NCBI GenBank assembly: GCA_032191485.1
Contig: JAVDOI010000004.1
Span: 22,206,443 to 22,270,442 of the forward strand
Origin: Leptoclinus maculatus
Lineage: Eukaryota; Chordata; Actinopteri; Perciformes; Stichaeidae
Direction of reading: 5' to 3'
Length of the DNA stretch: 64,000 bases
This document shows positions 35,095 to 47,131 of the stretch, in pieces. Under the pieces are notes generated by a model, which saw only the letters and a list, made by a program, of their open reading frames with translations, was not told the origin of the DNA and ran no database searches. Made by a program: the position numbers and the translations under genes. How positions within the stretch are numbered: position 1 is the first letter of the stretch; every line of letters starts with the position of its first letter.

Positions 35095-35308
35095 TTTTTT
35101 ATTTACTCTGATGCTCCCTGGAAATTATTACTTTTGTCAGAGTCACGCAACCCTCGGGGCCAAAGACAAGTTTTATCACGGGCCCTGGTACCTGGGCGTG
35201 CACGCCACCATCAGAATGCACCTCCTCTGCAGAGAGAGGGGATTGTGTCGCTGTTCATCTCCTCCCTGGGGTTCAAGCTAATATTTATCCGAGATAACAG
35301 CAGCCATC
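35091..35308 (+). repeat. Duplicated block, copy 1 (in ndnf 5' intron)
   Basis: Shares CTCTGATGCTCCCTGGAAAT, CAGAATGCACCTCCTCTGCA and TATTTATCCGAGATAACAGC with 40018-40197, same orientation, both preceded by a (TC)n run. Copy 1 has about 50 extra bases in the middle. Not seen elsewhere in the window. Confidence 0.9.
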
Positions 35309-35520
35309 TCTATGAATACCTTTATGTCTATGGACCAAAATAACCCAGTACCAAGTATCAAAGTACTAGACTCAAACGATACCTGCAATCGATCCTTTTT
35401 GTGCCCAGATCTAGAAAAAAAAGACTATTTCTGTGGTTTTGCTCGCAGCCATGTGCTGTGCAGTGCGGCGGCGATTCGCTCAATAGCTAACCAGTGGGAC
35501 ATTTTTCAGAGGTGACTAAA

Positions 35521-35990
35521 GCTTTGTTTATACTCAAGTATGAACGGAGGCGTTTATACTCAGCGCGCTTGTTGTTGCATTATTCTCTGAAACATCCGAG
35601 GACGTACAAACAAAATGAAGTGTGAAGAATCAAAAAGACAACGAGTGTAACTCAGAGATATGAACATAGACTGTATGTGTAACCGGCAAAAAGCCATAAA
35701 CCAACCTCCACTATAGAGAGGAGGGATTGTAATTATCTGTAAACTCATATCTCATATTCATAAACTACTGTATTACCTTCATACAAACCCTGTAAAGAAA
35801 GAAGTCAAGTATTAAATGTATTATAAAGAAACAAAGGTTGAATATCCTGTAAATATTTGATTTGGCTGCAACATATTTCCTCAGATGTAGAATTTGAACA
35901 CCTCCTGTTTCTAAAGCATTTAGCAAAACTAATTTTAGAACTTTGTTTAATCCCCAGACATGTAACTACTGTTTTTATCAGTTAACTATT
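35521..35990 (+). repeat. Dispersed repeat family 1, copy B
   Basis: See 3846. Contains the segment (ATAAACCAACCTCC, CATATCTCATATTCATAAAC) that copy A lacks and copy C keeps. Confidence 0.85.
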
Positions 35991-36415
35991 TGTGATTCAC
36001 GTGATCGCACCAAGTTACAATAATTCAGAGGTGCACGACCAAACGCTGCGACCACTACCTCCAAAGCACAGGACGTGATTACGTCATTTCCAAACATAAC
36101 TAAGCTTAACTGTATCACTCAAGAGAGCCTGGTGATGTCCACCCAACACATTGTTGGAGGGCCTGCTCCTCTCTACACCCCCCCCCCCCCCCCCCTGTCT
36201 ATATTTACGCCCCTGAGTCAGACCGACAAACTTCAGAGAGCAAAAAAAGGAAAAGCCTCTTAAGTGGCACTCTGAGGTCCGACTCACACGGCGATCCTTA
36301 TCTCCTCGGCTCGTCTCCCTCCACTTCAGAAGCGTGACACTTGGAACAAAAGACGTGTCTATTAATACTAAGACCGCGCTGAGGCGCTATCTCGGAGCTG
36401 TCTTTCATTCTACCC

Positions 36416-36438
36416 CCCGTCCGTCCGTCCGTCCGTCC
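36416..36438. repeat. (CCGT)n tetranucleotide repeat
   Basis: Five CCGT units. Confidence 0.85.
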
Positions 36439-37297
36439 ACCACACTGATGTCATTACGCATGAAGTCTGCTATCACTCAAAACAGTGAGGGGTTTATCAA
36501 CGCTGCCATTAGCACGTGCGACACGCTGCTGATTCGAACCGTACACCTCCACGCGCCTGTGTTTGGCGTGTGCATATTTTGGTCGCTGCGGGCTGCAGAG
36601 TTCCTTCACCAAAATAACACCAAAGAAATGGAGCTGCATCTGGAACAAATAAAGTCTCATGTTTAATTAGAGCGCGGGAAGAATGCACGAGGAGCGGCTC
36701 ATTGTAAAGCAAAGCCGCCCGCAATCCTGTCAACTTTGTTTTGCTGTTGCCTTTTCATCTTTTTATTGATACATTTATAGTTTCTTTGTTGTTGTTTCAC
36801 TTTAAGTAGACTTCGCTGAGCGCTGCGGCCGGAACACATCCTGCGCGAGCTGTGGAAATCTGTGCGTAATTGGATTAAAGGACGAATGCAGCTCGCAGTG
36901 ACAGAGGAAATGGTGATGCTCCCCACATCTTCACTTCACATCGGAAAGAACGTGAGTGTGGCCGACGGTCCTGTGCCTGATCTGAGGATCACGTTTAAAT
37001 TACCTCTGTCAGCTTTGACCCCGCTCTAATTTGGGGTCATTACGAGCAAATCAGTGCGCAAAGCCAAAACAAAAAATGTTCACACTCTGGTTTACTACTT
37101 CTCCCAGATGGACGCAATATTCTCCAGGGACATCAATCAACTGGAAAATAAAAATCATGCGCAATCTACTCATGATTAAAGCGCAGAACAATCCAGATGA
37201 TCAACTCGTTATTTCACTGCAGAAACACATTGGTTATCAGCGTTTCCATGTTTGGAGGTGCAGCATGCAAACCGCCTCTGACCTCTCACTGTGTATA

Positions 37298-37298
<1 letters not shown>

Positions 37299-37343
<45 letters not shown>

Positions 37344-37351
37344 CTCTCTCC
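37299..37351. repeat. (TC)n microsatellite
   Basis: TC run with one GTCG interruption. Confidence 0.95.
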
Positions 37352-37869
37352 TCGTGAGGACAGATGAGCCTCGCGCCCGCCGCCACATGGAGCTCATTAA
37401 CAGAACGGGAGGGAAAATAGAAGACAGTTTAATTTCAACACAAATAAAGAGACATTTCGGATTCCGCCGGGGCCAGGACCCGAAGCCCTCGGGCTGAAGG
37501 CAGATTTATGGCGGGACCCCTTTTAGGTGTAGCGAGCTCCATCACATGGCTGTCACTTCAGGGCCAAAGTGTAGGATTGGAGTGGAGGGAGCGGAGCAGA
37601 AGAAGGAAACCGCGCAGGACCTGGACCAGGTCTGGTTGCTCTTGGACGGCCACGCGGCTCGTTAATGAATCGGCATAGGGACTTGTGGCCGAGGGCTCCG
37701 ATTAAACAGTGGAGGTTTTTTTTTATTTGGTGTCCAAACCAGCGCAACCCCCCCCCCCCCCCCCTTTGCCATCAACAACATTGCGCACAGTTTGAGTTTC
37801 TGAGCTATCCACATCATCGAAACCACGAGAGCTGGCACAGGAGCATGATGGGAAGCAGAGCCCAGTTTC

Positions 37870-37900
<31 letters not shown>

Positions 37901-39252
37901 CTCCCCTTTCTGCTTCTTTATAGTCCATCTCTGGAGCTCGCATTTAGCGCTGCATCCTGGAATGTGTCTGTGAGGAGGGTCAGCTCGCTTTCTGCCTTTA
38001 ACACAAAAAACAACCCATTCAGATAGAATACAGAGGGGGGGGGGGGGCTGACTGATGTGCTGGCATTGTAGCAGCAAAGGGTGATTAAAGATTACAAGAG
38101 AGAATGTCCCATGGGAAAGTCATCCACCCACATGCCCCCCCCCCCCCTTCATCATCCACGGGGCACACGGGGGGGAAACGAGTCAATCACGATCCCGTTA
38201 CGTCGCGCTCATGCTCGGGCAGAAAGAGCAGCCCTGCCTCCTTACTGGTGTCGGTCCGAGGGGATCATAATGGGGTGGGTGGGGGGGGGCAGGGTGTGGA
38301 TATGATGAATAATTTAACAAGGGAATAAAAATAAAAAGCGTCTTCAGTCTCGTGGTCAGAGTGGATGTATGTATCTCAGTCTGTCACTTCTCTGCAGCGA
38401 CACTGGAGGAATTCTTTCAGCCGGAGAGGTTTTCATATGCAAATGACGGTTTAGTTTCGGTATGCGACGTCCAATTTTAAGACTTTTCTTTTTTCTTTTT
38501 CTGTTTTGTTCATCATTCATTCTCCCTGAGAAAGTAGAGAAGGGAGGCAGTGCGGCGTCACCCCGCTGCTAAATACAGTTCTTCACAACCAGCACTCCGG
38601 GTACGGGTCTCTCATTAAACCCCGACCGAGAGGGACCGACACGGAGCTCTCTCATGGACCGGATGAGGATGAGGAGGAAGAAGAAGAAACTCCCAACGCG
38701 AGCTAAACTGTCATGAATCTGCATTGAATGATTCAAATACAAATGTCAATGTAAAAAATATCACAATTACATGAAAAAAATGATCATCATAAAGCGCTGT
38801 AGGCTACTCGTATCCGCGTGCAGCTCTTACAGGTGCGTTTAAGCTCCCACGAGACAAAACATTTATTTCTGTTTTTAACACTTTGCAGAGAGGACAGCGC
38901 TCGTGCGCGTCTCGGTGCATCTCGCTGGGATCATGGGAACCAGGAGGCACAAAGCAAGAGGAGCTCACCAGTTCTAACGAGCCGCGCGCTGCTGAGATTA
39001 AAATATAAGATATAAAAAAGGCACGCGGGCTCGAGCTGGATTTGCAATGTGTTTGGAACTTTTAACTTCCCGGAGTTGTAAAACCTCATGAACCCTCTCG
39101 GGCTGCCGTTTCTAAAGGAGTCCGCGCTCTGGAGCTTTTCATGCACATTAAGAACAAAAAAAAGAAGAAAGTTCAAGAAAATAACTTTTCTTCTTTCTGA
39201 TTTGACGCAAAATCATGCGGTGATAAAAAATAACAATCTGTACGTGTCTTAC

Positions 39253-39420
39253 CTCTCGGGATGTGAAACGGACAAAGTTGTCTGACGGGTGGCTCTTCTT
39301 CGCTCTCTGGTGTCACCAAGATTTAAAAAATATATAAAAAGTGCTTTACGAACTAAAAGAAAAACGGGAACATAAGTTGTCCTGCTCGGTGTCCTGCTCG
39401 GTGTCCGGTAGTCCCCTCAA
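39253..39420 (-). other. Candidate ndnf non-coding exon 1 and promoter
   Basis: Minus-strand CCGAGAG|GTAAGA is a strong donor at 39253/39252. A 5' UTR exon is required because the start-codon exon begins A|ATG. The upstream sequence (to about 39480) is CpG-bearing and contains a weak TATATA at about 39331. The exon's 5' limit is a guess. An alternative donor near 38969 (CTG|GTGAGC) is weaker. Confidence 0.4.
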
Positions 39421-39706
39421 TTCTTCTCCTATCGGTGGTGCCTATCAATCGGATTAGGCGACCGCTCTGCTGCGCGTTCGCAGTTTTCTTGCGGATTTAA
39501 CTGGTCTCCAGTGGGCAGGAGTGTGTGTGTGTGTGAGTGTGAGAGTGAGTGTGAGTGAGTGAGTGAGTGAGTGGGTATCCTCAGTGCTGGCAGTGCGTCC
39601 CTCCTCCCCTGCCGCGCCGCTGCTATTGAACCCTCCCCTGGATTGGAGGCGAAAACTGGTACGAACTTCTTCCCCTGAAGACTCCAAGACACAGAACCAG
39701 CCCACT

Positions 39707-39710
<4 letters not shown>

Positions 39711-39763
<53 letters not shown>
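39711..39763. repeat. (CA)n microsatellite
   Basis: About 26 CA units. Confidence 0.97.
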
Positions 39764-39766
<3 letters not shown>

Positions 39767-39955
39767 GCACACAAACAATGATGCGCCGATGCACTGAACC
39801 TTAAGACCTTGGAGAAGCTAAACCATCCTCATTTCAGCGTTATGTCGGTGCCAACTGTCAGAGGTGCCTCTTGCTGTTCCATAATGATGATCAAGCGCTT
39901 CAATCCGCAAGGCTTTTCTCTTTTTTACCTCTACTGGGAGCCATGTTTGCCTTTC

Positions 39956-39956
<1 letters not shown>

Positions 39957-40016
<60 letters not shown>
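39957..40016. repeat. (CT)n microsatellite
   Basis: About 28 CT units directly before copy 2 of the duplicated block. Confidence 0.97.
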
Positions 40017-40017
<1 letters not shown>

Positions 40018-40019
<2 letters not shown>

Positions 40020-40197
40020 ACTTTTTTAATTACTCTGATGCTCCCTGGAAATTATTACTTTGGTCGGAGTCACGCAACTCACGCCGCGATCAGAATGCAC
40101 CTCCTCTGCAGAGAGAGGGGATTGTGTCGCTGTTCATCTCCTCTCTGGGGTTCAAGCAAATATTTATCCGAGATAACAGCAGCCATTCACCGTCTCG
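40018..40197 (+). repeat. Duplicated block, copy 2 (upstream of ndnf)
   Basis: Counterpart of 35091-35308. Identity is very high outside the central gap. Confidence 0.9.
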
Positions 40198-40784
40198 GAA
40201 CTGAATTGTCCCCCTTAAATTTATGGCTTGATGGGGGGTCCGCGGTGATCTCGACTCAGAGGATGCTGCCGCTTCCTGCTGGTTTCCTCTGTCTTTTCAT
40301 GTCACGTAGCTGCACTCTTTTTTACGCATGAGGTTGCATCTCTATAAGACAACAAGACAAACATGAAGTTCTTTATTTCACATTTCTTTTTCTATTATTC
40401 TCAAAAAATAAAATGTTTGAAAATATTTCTATGAATTCAAAAGCCTGATATTAGCCGTTTATTATCAGTAATAGCTGATTTGTTGGACAGGAGAGAGGAG
40501 TATTGGTACAACAGCGCCATCTAGCGGCGGCTGCTGCCAACAGAGAACACAGTGTGTTGTGTTCAGGGACAAGAAAAGGGGAGATTTTTATAAATGTGTA
40601 GGTGCAGCTTTAACTCAGGACGGTGATCACGTAAATGAATAACCAGAGTTTTATTTTTATTTGTAGCGTCAGTTAGATGACACGTCATGTGATGACGCAG
40701 CCTGCAGAGCTCTTTATTTATAATGATATAGAGACAGGGACCACTGATGTGTTTGCACATATAACCTACATACAGGTGCACGTA

Positions 40785-40785
<1 letters not shown>

Positions 40786-40844
<59 letters not shown>

Positions 40845-40859
40845 TGTGTGTGTGTGTGT

Positions 40860-40906
<47 letters not shown>
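40786..40906. repeat. (GT)n microsatellite
   Basis: About 120 bp, interrupted twice by TCT. Confidence 0.98.
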
Positions 40907-40908
<2 letters not shown>

Positions 40909-41055
40909 GGGGTTATTGATGCCTGGGTTTCATGATTAGTGCCGCTGTGATTTTCCCCTCTTTGGGATTAAAATAGAGGCCAAATTGAATCTGCTATTAG
41001 CCACACCACCAAGCTGTGAAAACGAATCCACTCTGGGGACATGTATACTCACAAT

Positions 41056-41056
41056 G

Positions 41057-41127
<71 letters not shown>
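41056..41127. repeat. (CA)n microsatellite
   Basis: About 35 uninterrupted CA units. Confidence 0.98.
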
Positions 41128-41129
<2 letters not shown>

Positions 41130-41414
41130 CACTGACCCAGCTACATGCCAGAATCTTGAAAACGTATCCACACCAGGGACAGTTTAGTGCAGATGGAGGG
41201 AGGAGGTTTGAAGTTAATCCCTCTGCACTACTTCAGCTCCTCTGCAGAGACGAGAAAGAAAAAATGTAATTTTAGGAGATTTACTGAAGAAAATTTCACA
41301 CAAAACACACATTTTTTTGTTGTTGACCTTTTATTCTTTTTGAGAGCAAACGCCCTGGTTCACACGTACACAGTTACATATACGATCACATCTGGGTTCT
41401 AGTGAGCAGATCCA

Positions 41415-41605
41415 CAATCTAACTCATAGATATCAACAGGAAACGTCCCCGGTTGATTTCTTACATTAAGATGATTATTTGTTGTATTACAAGTTTTCTG
41501 AAATGTTATGTTTAAATATGCAAATGAGGCATTATGTAATGGTAACTTTTGGTGAATTTAGGAGAAATCTACAGACGTAAACAGACAAAGTAGTAAAATA
41601 AATGT
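41415..41605 (-). repeat. Dispersed repeat family 2, fragment
   Basis: Reverse orientation relative to 15435; contains GGAGAAATCTACAGACGTAA. Confidence 0.8.
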
Positions 41606-43238
41606 TATATTTACAAAATCTTTAAATTGAGTGCATGATAAACTATGTTTTAGCCGGCTGTGTCTTTAACCCTGTGACGTACTCAGCAGTGATTAAAGGT
41701 TAATCATCAGTGTGGCTCAAGTCACTCACATCACCGACCTTGTTTTCCATCCTGATTGTTGCTCGTATGATCGGCTATATTTGTCAGATTGGTGATTTGT
41801 TATAAAGATGCTTTATGATTTATGAGAGGATGTGAGATATTTTGTGGCGTCGAGATGTTTGCAGGTGAGTCTGGAACGACTGAAAGTGCTTTTGGGGGGG
41901 GGGGGGGGGTGATATCTCTGGCAGTGCCTGTGGCCTCACCTAACGGATCTCCTCTACAGCTCAGGTGATCCGTTAACACGGGGAGGGAAGACGGACGGAA
42001 AGCGTTGTGTTGTTGGACTGAAATGCATTCATAAGAGCTGTGAGGCAGCCATCTGCATCACTCACAGTCACCTCGTGTCCATTTAACGGTCTGAGAGGCT
42101 CTTTTAGAGCTCGAATACCGAGTTCATCATTAACTCTGCAGAGCTGAGCGCGTCCTCCAGGCAAACATCCACTCTGTAAACACACCTTCTTTTGGTCTCC
42201 TCTTTGAAAGCTGGAGAGGGAACCAAACGCGTGAACTCTGACCTCACTTAGGACGTCGCCATCTCTTTTTTTTTTCGACAGATAATCAAAATCTGCACAA
42301 CGGGCGACAGTGAAGGCTTCATCGCCCTGCAAAGATAGAGTGTGGGAGGAGAGACAGAAGGTCACAGTGTCAAGGGAAGGAATGAGGGAGGGAGGGAAGG
42401 AGGGAAGGATGGCGACGGGAAGCACGGCCTGTTGGAGGACATCCTGTGCTTCAGAGTTTCTACCCCACCTGGCCTCCAGCAGATACCTCCGTCAGCTGTG
42501 TGGACCTGTGAGTGGAGCCATAAGGCGGGTTTGTTCACTTGTGTGGTGGAGAGATCCGTTATGTTGCAGAGATAAAACACGATTCAGCGTTTCTAAAATG
42601 AGCCACCGTCTCTCTTCTAAAAGCTTCTGTTGGCTCTCGATAGAGGAGGAACTCTCTACATGTAGACATACAGCAGCCTTAATGTGCAGGCAGCTTTTAA
42701 ATTATGTCACTTTGCTGCAACAATATCATGTAAAATTGTTTATATTTATTTAGTACTTTTTACTCTTGCAGGCTCTTTCCTCACAAGATGAGAGGTCATT
42801 GTCAAATAATCTATTTACTCGTTTCTGTCAAAACTGCTCCAATGACGAAATGAAATGTTTGATTAATAAATCTGTGTAATATAATCTCTGATTTCATGTG
42901 TTTTTATGTTCCATCTTTGATCCTCAATGTTTCTGAGTAAATGTAATATTCCAGGCTGAACATGAGCCGTCTCCGTGCTTCACTGGGTAGCCCGTGTTTA
43001 ACGTTACATTGCTTTGAATTGTGGGTAATTCCCCAGTACGGAAAGTGTTCATAAAGGGCTCAAGCTGTCTGCAAACAGAACTAAACCCTCAAAGTCCGTG
43101 AGTGTGGATATTGGGATTGGGCCCTGGTTTTCAGTCTTTGTTGGGTCCTTTGTTTATGTCGGGGACTAAAGAATAAGTAGATAAAGATTATTTTCTTCAG
43201 TCTTCTGCGTAGTTGTATTCATAATTAACTACAAACTT

Positions 43239-43538
43239 ACAAACTTCTGATCTTTCCCTGCACATGCGCAGACAAAACTTAGGTTCATAAAGACAGAGAG
43301 AGAATATTTCTGAATGCAGATTTTTGCATTTCCATCTTCCAGAGATGATCTGGTTAACAAGGAGATGATCTTTGTGTGGCAGAGCGACGTGAAGCCTGTG
43401 TTTCTCATTTCAAAGACAGGATTTATTGTGACATTTTATGGTCCAGCAATAAAAAAACAGACTGGAAACTTGCATCAAATGTAGCTCAAGGATTCCAAAA
43501 AAGTGGATAGATTTGAAGCAGCAGCTGTGTAATAGTAC
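43239..43538 (+). repeat. Segmental duplication, copy 1 (300 bp)
   Basis: About 97% identical by eye to 45090-45390, same orientation, 1.85 kb apart. Weaker similarity extends left to about 43199. An open stretch reads MIFVWQSDVKPVFLISKTGF and ends at a TAG after HQM. Its significance is unknown. Confidence 0.93.
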
Positions 43539-43937
43539 TATACTTTTAGTTTTTTAGTTTGTGTGGTTGAGAACAGATAAAAAAGAGAGATAGAAACACA
43601 CGGGGGCATTTGGGTGATTTGAGGGATTCAGCATTTTTAAAATGAGTCCACAGGCCATCCTCTTTCTTCAAAAGCTTCTTTTGGCTCTTGATAGCTGAGG
43701 GAGAAAAAAGAAAAGAAAAAGACTAAAAGCCACAATTGAAACCAGATGAAAGAGGACACGAGTGAAGAGCGCATGTCGTGTCAGCGTCTAACTTCCTCTC
43801 ATTATCCAATAAGAGGGCAGCAGTGTCAGCGTCCAAACTTCATCCTATTATCCAGCGAGGGAGCAGCATGTCGGCGGTGCCCCGACATACTCGAGGGACA
43901 GGGAGACGTAAACAAAGAGCAAAGTTTAGATTGAGGA

Positions 43938-43960
43938 TCACACACACACACACACACACA
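43938..43960. repeat. (CA)n microsatellite
   Basis: About 11 CA units. Confidence 0.9.
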
Positions 43961-44439
43961 GACTCAAACGGGAGTCTGTCCCGGGCCCTTTTTAGTGAAA
44001 CTCTAGAGCGCTGCAGCTCCGGGCGTGGTATGCCGACTGCAAACACAGCCGAGAGGAGGCAGACATGAGTGGAGGAGGATCCGCTGTCTGTCTATACAGG
44101 CAGGAGGACGACAGACCAGCGGAGAGGCATTACATCATCTGCAACACATTACACAGCTGACGTTCACATGGACAGAAACTCAAAGTGATAATCGCTGCCT
44201 GTTTTTTCTTGCTATTTCTTCTGCCACTCAAAAGTTTTTACATTCTTTCATTACTTTTCCATATAGTTGTTTTCGTCGTTAGTGGCGGAGTCCGCCATTC
44301 CAGTTGCCGCCATAAAAAGAGTGAGTTTGTTTGGTTGCAGTAAACAGTTGTTTTTCTGTTGTATTTCTGACAAACAGCTGCTCCAACTACAACCATGGAA
44401 ACAAGATAGAAGTAGAACCAGGCGGCAACCTCCGGTTCT

Positions 44440-44900
44440 GAAGAGTGAAGTCAAAGCATCATGTGTTAAAGCTGCATTCTCTCTACTGTCCATCAGGGGG
44501 CGACTCCTCTGGTTGTATAGAAGTCTATGAGAAAATGACTCTACTTCTCTCTTGATTTATTACCTCAGTAAACATTGTAAACATGAGTTTATGGTCTCAA
44601 TCTCTAGTTTCAAGTCTACTTCAATACAGCATGATGTTCATTTAGTACATTATGGTCCATTTAGAGTCAAACAGACCATAAAGCAGGATATGCTTTAGGG
44701 GCGGGGCTACACAGTGATTGACAGGTCTCTACCAGAGACGTATACGGCGTCTCTACGTCACTCCTCCTCAGTCCAGATATGGTCACTTCCGTTCATTGGT
44801 TGATTAAAAAAAAGATAGATGGCGACGGCCGTAATCCAAGATGGCGACGGCGAATTCACCGAACTCAAGGCTTTATGATTGCAGTCCACAAACCAATGGT
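44440..44900 (+). repeat. Dispersed repeat family 3, copy C
   Basis: Shares CCATCAGGGGGCGACTCCTC, CCTCAGTAAACATTGTAAAC and CACAAACCAATGG with the other copies. Differs in its middle part, where AGATGGCGACGGC occurs twice. Confidence 0.85.
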
Positions 44901-45089
44901 TTAGTTTATCTCAGGGACTAAAGAATGAGTTGACTCTTTTCTTCAGCCTCCAGTGTAGTTGTATTCATAATTAACTTAATTTTTTATCATACATTTAGTC
45001 AAAGGAAATTTAGGATACAAATCCCCAGAGCCTCTATAAATCACAGATTGTTCCTTATAGATATGCAGCAGAATCTAAATATTACCGGT

Positions 45090-45390
45090 ACAAACTTCTG
45101 ATCTTTTCCTGCACATGCACAGACAAAACTTAGGTTCATAAAGACAGAGATAGAATATTTCTGAATGCAGGTTTTTGCATTTCCATCTTCCAGAGATTAT
45201 CTGGTTAACAAGGAGATGATCTTTGTGTGGCAGAGCGACGTGAAGCCTGTGTTTCTCATTTCAAAGACAGGATTTATTGAGACATTTTATGGTCCAGCAA
45301 TAAAAAAACAGACTGGAAACTTGCATCAAATGTAGCTCAAGGATTCCAAAAAAGTGCGATGCATTTGAAGCAACAGCTGTGTAATAGTAC
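45090..45390 (+). repeat. Segmental duplication, copy 2
   Basis: Partner of 43239-43538. A block of about 113 bp absent from copy 1 sits just left of it (44977-45089). Confidence 0.93.
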
Positions 45391-45738
45391 AAATAATGAA
45401 ATAACAGTGATGCAAAAGGTCTATTAGTGCAAGAACAACAGATGCAGAGCTTCTATCACGCAGGGAGAGCATGTTGCAACCAGCTCAGAGACTTGAGAAA
45501 GCCCAGCGAGGTGCTCACACTTTTATTAGATTTCTTCTGTGGTCTTCAGGGGGAAATTCTGCAGAAAATACTGAACTGTCAGTCGAGGAGGATTTCTCAG
45601 TCGGTCCCAGAAGAGACTTTTACAGGAAAAGACCATAAAATCCTTTCAGAGAACATTCCAGCAACAATATCACAGTCTACTGGAGCAACCCAAGTTAATA
45701 GCTCTGATATGAAACGTTAGAGGGGAGCGAATCTACCA

Positions 45739-45754
45739 ACCACACACACACACA

Positions 45755-45812
<58 letters not shown>

Positions 45813-45845
45813 CACACACACACACACACACTCACACACACACAG
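45739..45845. repeat. (CA)n microsatellite
   Basis: About 105 bp of CA with TTCA, CTAC and CTCA interruptions. Confidence 0.97.
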
Positions 45846-46228
45846 CTCTGGAGAAATATTCATGGACATGGAAACTCAGTTTACTGGGCAGAATAACATA
45901 TATATTAAATGCATTATAAAAAAGATGTTTCTTTGACTTTATCAGAGTCAAAGTGGTTTCATAGAGGTTACAGGTTTCAGAGTCTCCTCTGTTAATTCAA
46001 TATCTGGAACTTGTGAGGCATTAAGTGTGGAAGCACTGCTCCCTGCTGGCTGGAGATGCACACTGCAGCTATATAGGATCAAATGAAAAATATTCTTCAG
46101 TCTCTCAGATGAAACTTGGCTTTGCAATCGATGCTCTGTTCATGGGCGGATTATGAAACGGGTCGCTGGACATGATAAAGGTCATAAACCTCTCCTACAC
46201 ATGAGCAAGACACACAAACTTTGTAGTT

Positions 46229-46671
46229 CTTTAACCTCTTTTTGTTGTTGTTTTGTGCCTCTTTGTAGTCACAACACATCTCTCTGTGGTTTTGTGTCTC
46301 TTTGTAGTTATTTGATTCTCTTTGTAGTTGTTTTGTGTCTCTTTGTTGTTGTTTTGTGTCTCTTTGTTGTTGTTTTGTGTCTCTTTGTAGTTGCTTTGTG
46401 TCTCTTTGTTGTTGTTTTGTGTCTCTTTGTAGTTGCTTTGTGTCTCTTTGTAGTTGTTTTGTGTCTCTTTATAGTTATTTGATTCTCTTTGTAGTTGTTT
46501 TGTGTCTCTTTGTTGTTGTTTTGTGTCTCTTTGTAGTTGCTTTGTGTCTCTTTGTTGTTGTTTTGTGTCTCTTTGTAGTTGCTTTGTGTCTCTTTGTTGT
46601 TGTTTTGTGTCTCTTTGTAGTTGCTTTGTGTCTCTTTGTAGTTGCTTTGTGTCTCTTTGTAGTTATTTTAT
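46229..46671. repeat. 21-bp minisatellite (TTTTGTGTCTCTTTGTAGTTG-type)
   Basis: About 20 copies alternating GTAGTTG and TTGTTG variants. Because 21 is a multiple of 3, open frames persist across it on both strands with a 7-residue period; these are artefacts. Confidence 0.97.
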
Positions 46672-47088
46672 ATATATAAACTATAATGGTATGTCGCAGT
46701 TCAATATATTGTTGAAACAAAACCACATTGCAACGTAAATCTGTTCGTAGCTTTGATTTCTTTATATGTTTCATATTCTTTATATTATTCAACAGGAAAG
46801 CTGCAGATCTAATGATGAAACAGTAAACCTCTATAAATCTGTAATACTAGCAATCGATGCCAAAGGCCAGAAAGAACAGTTTGTGTTCATGTCGTTGTCA
46901 GACAAACCTCGACATCATCGGCCCGACAAGCGTTCAGCTCCTGCATCACTTCAACAAACAAACCTGCTCAGGACGCCATCTGGACCAGCTGCCCGTCTCC
47001 ATTCACCTCCCTCCACCTTCTCTGAGAACTGTCAAGCTGAGCTGATACAGACGAGTCAACAAAGCCAGAGGAGGGTCGGCCGGGGGGG

Positions 47089-47089
<1 letters not shown>

Positions 47090-47130
<41 letters not shown>
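47090..47130. repeat. (GT)n microsatellite
   Basis: About 20 GT units followed by a G8 run. Confidence 0.96.

Positions 47131-47131
<1 letters not shown>

Larger units (their letters stand above)
33105..39252. other. ndnf 5' intron (inferred)
   Basis: 6.1 kb between the start-codon exon and the putative non-coding first exon. Contains one 'GTTAGCTTAGC' element, dispersed family 1 copy B, one half of a duplicated block, (TC)n runs and eight long G or C homopolymers. About 34470-34660 and 36800-37030 look compositionally like conserved non-coding elements (ATTGATTTTTGTCCCATTG, GTGCGTAATTGGATTAAAGG), but this is only an impression. Confidence 0.5.

Noticed and set aside
41973..42425. Minus-strand open frame of 150 codons
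   Set aside because: No recognisable domain; it spans GGGA-rich low-complexity sequence and has no splice or promoter context. Kept only as a remote possibility.
45427..45720. Plus-strand open frame of 97 codons after the segmental duplication
   Set aside because: No domain, no neighbouring exons and ordinary intergenic composition; not supported as a gene.
46153..46792. Several overlapping open frames with 7-residue repeats
   Set aside because: The 21-bp minisatellite keeps all frames open; the peptide repeat has no family resemblance.
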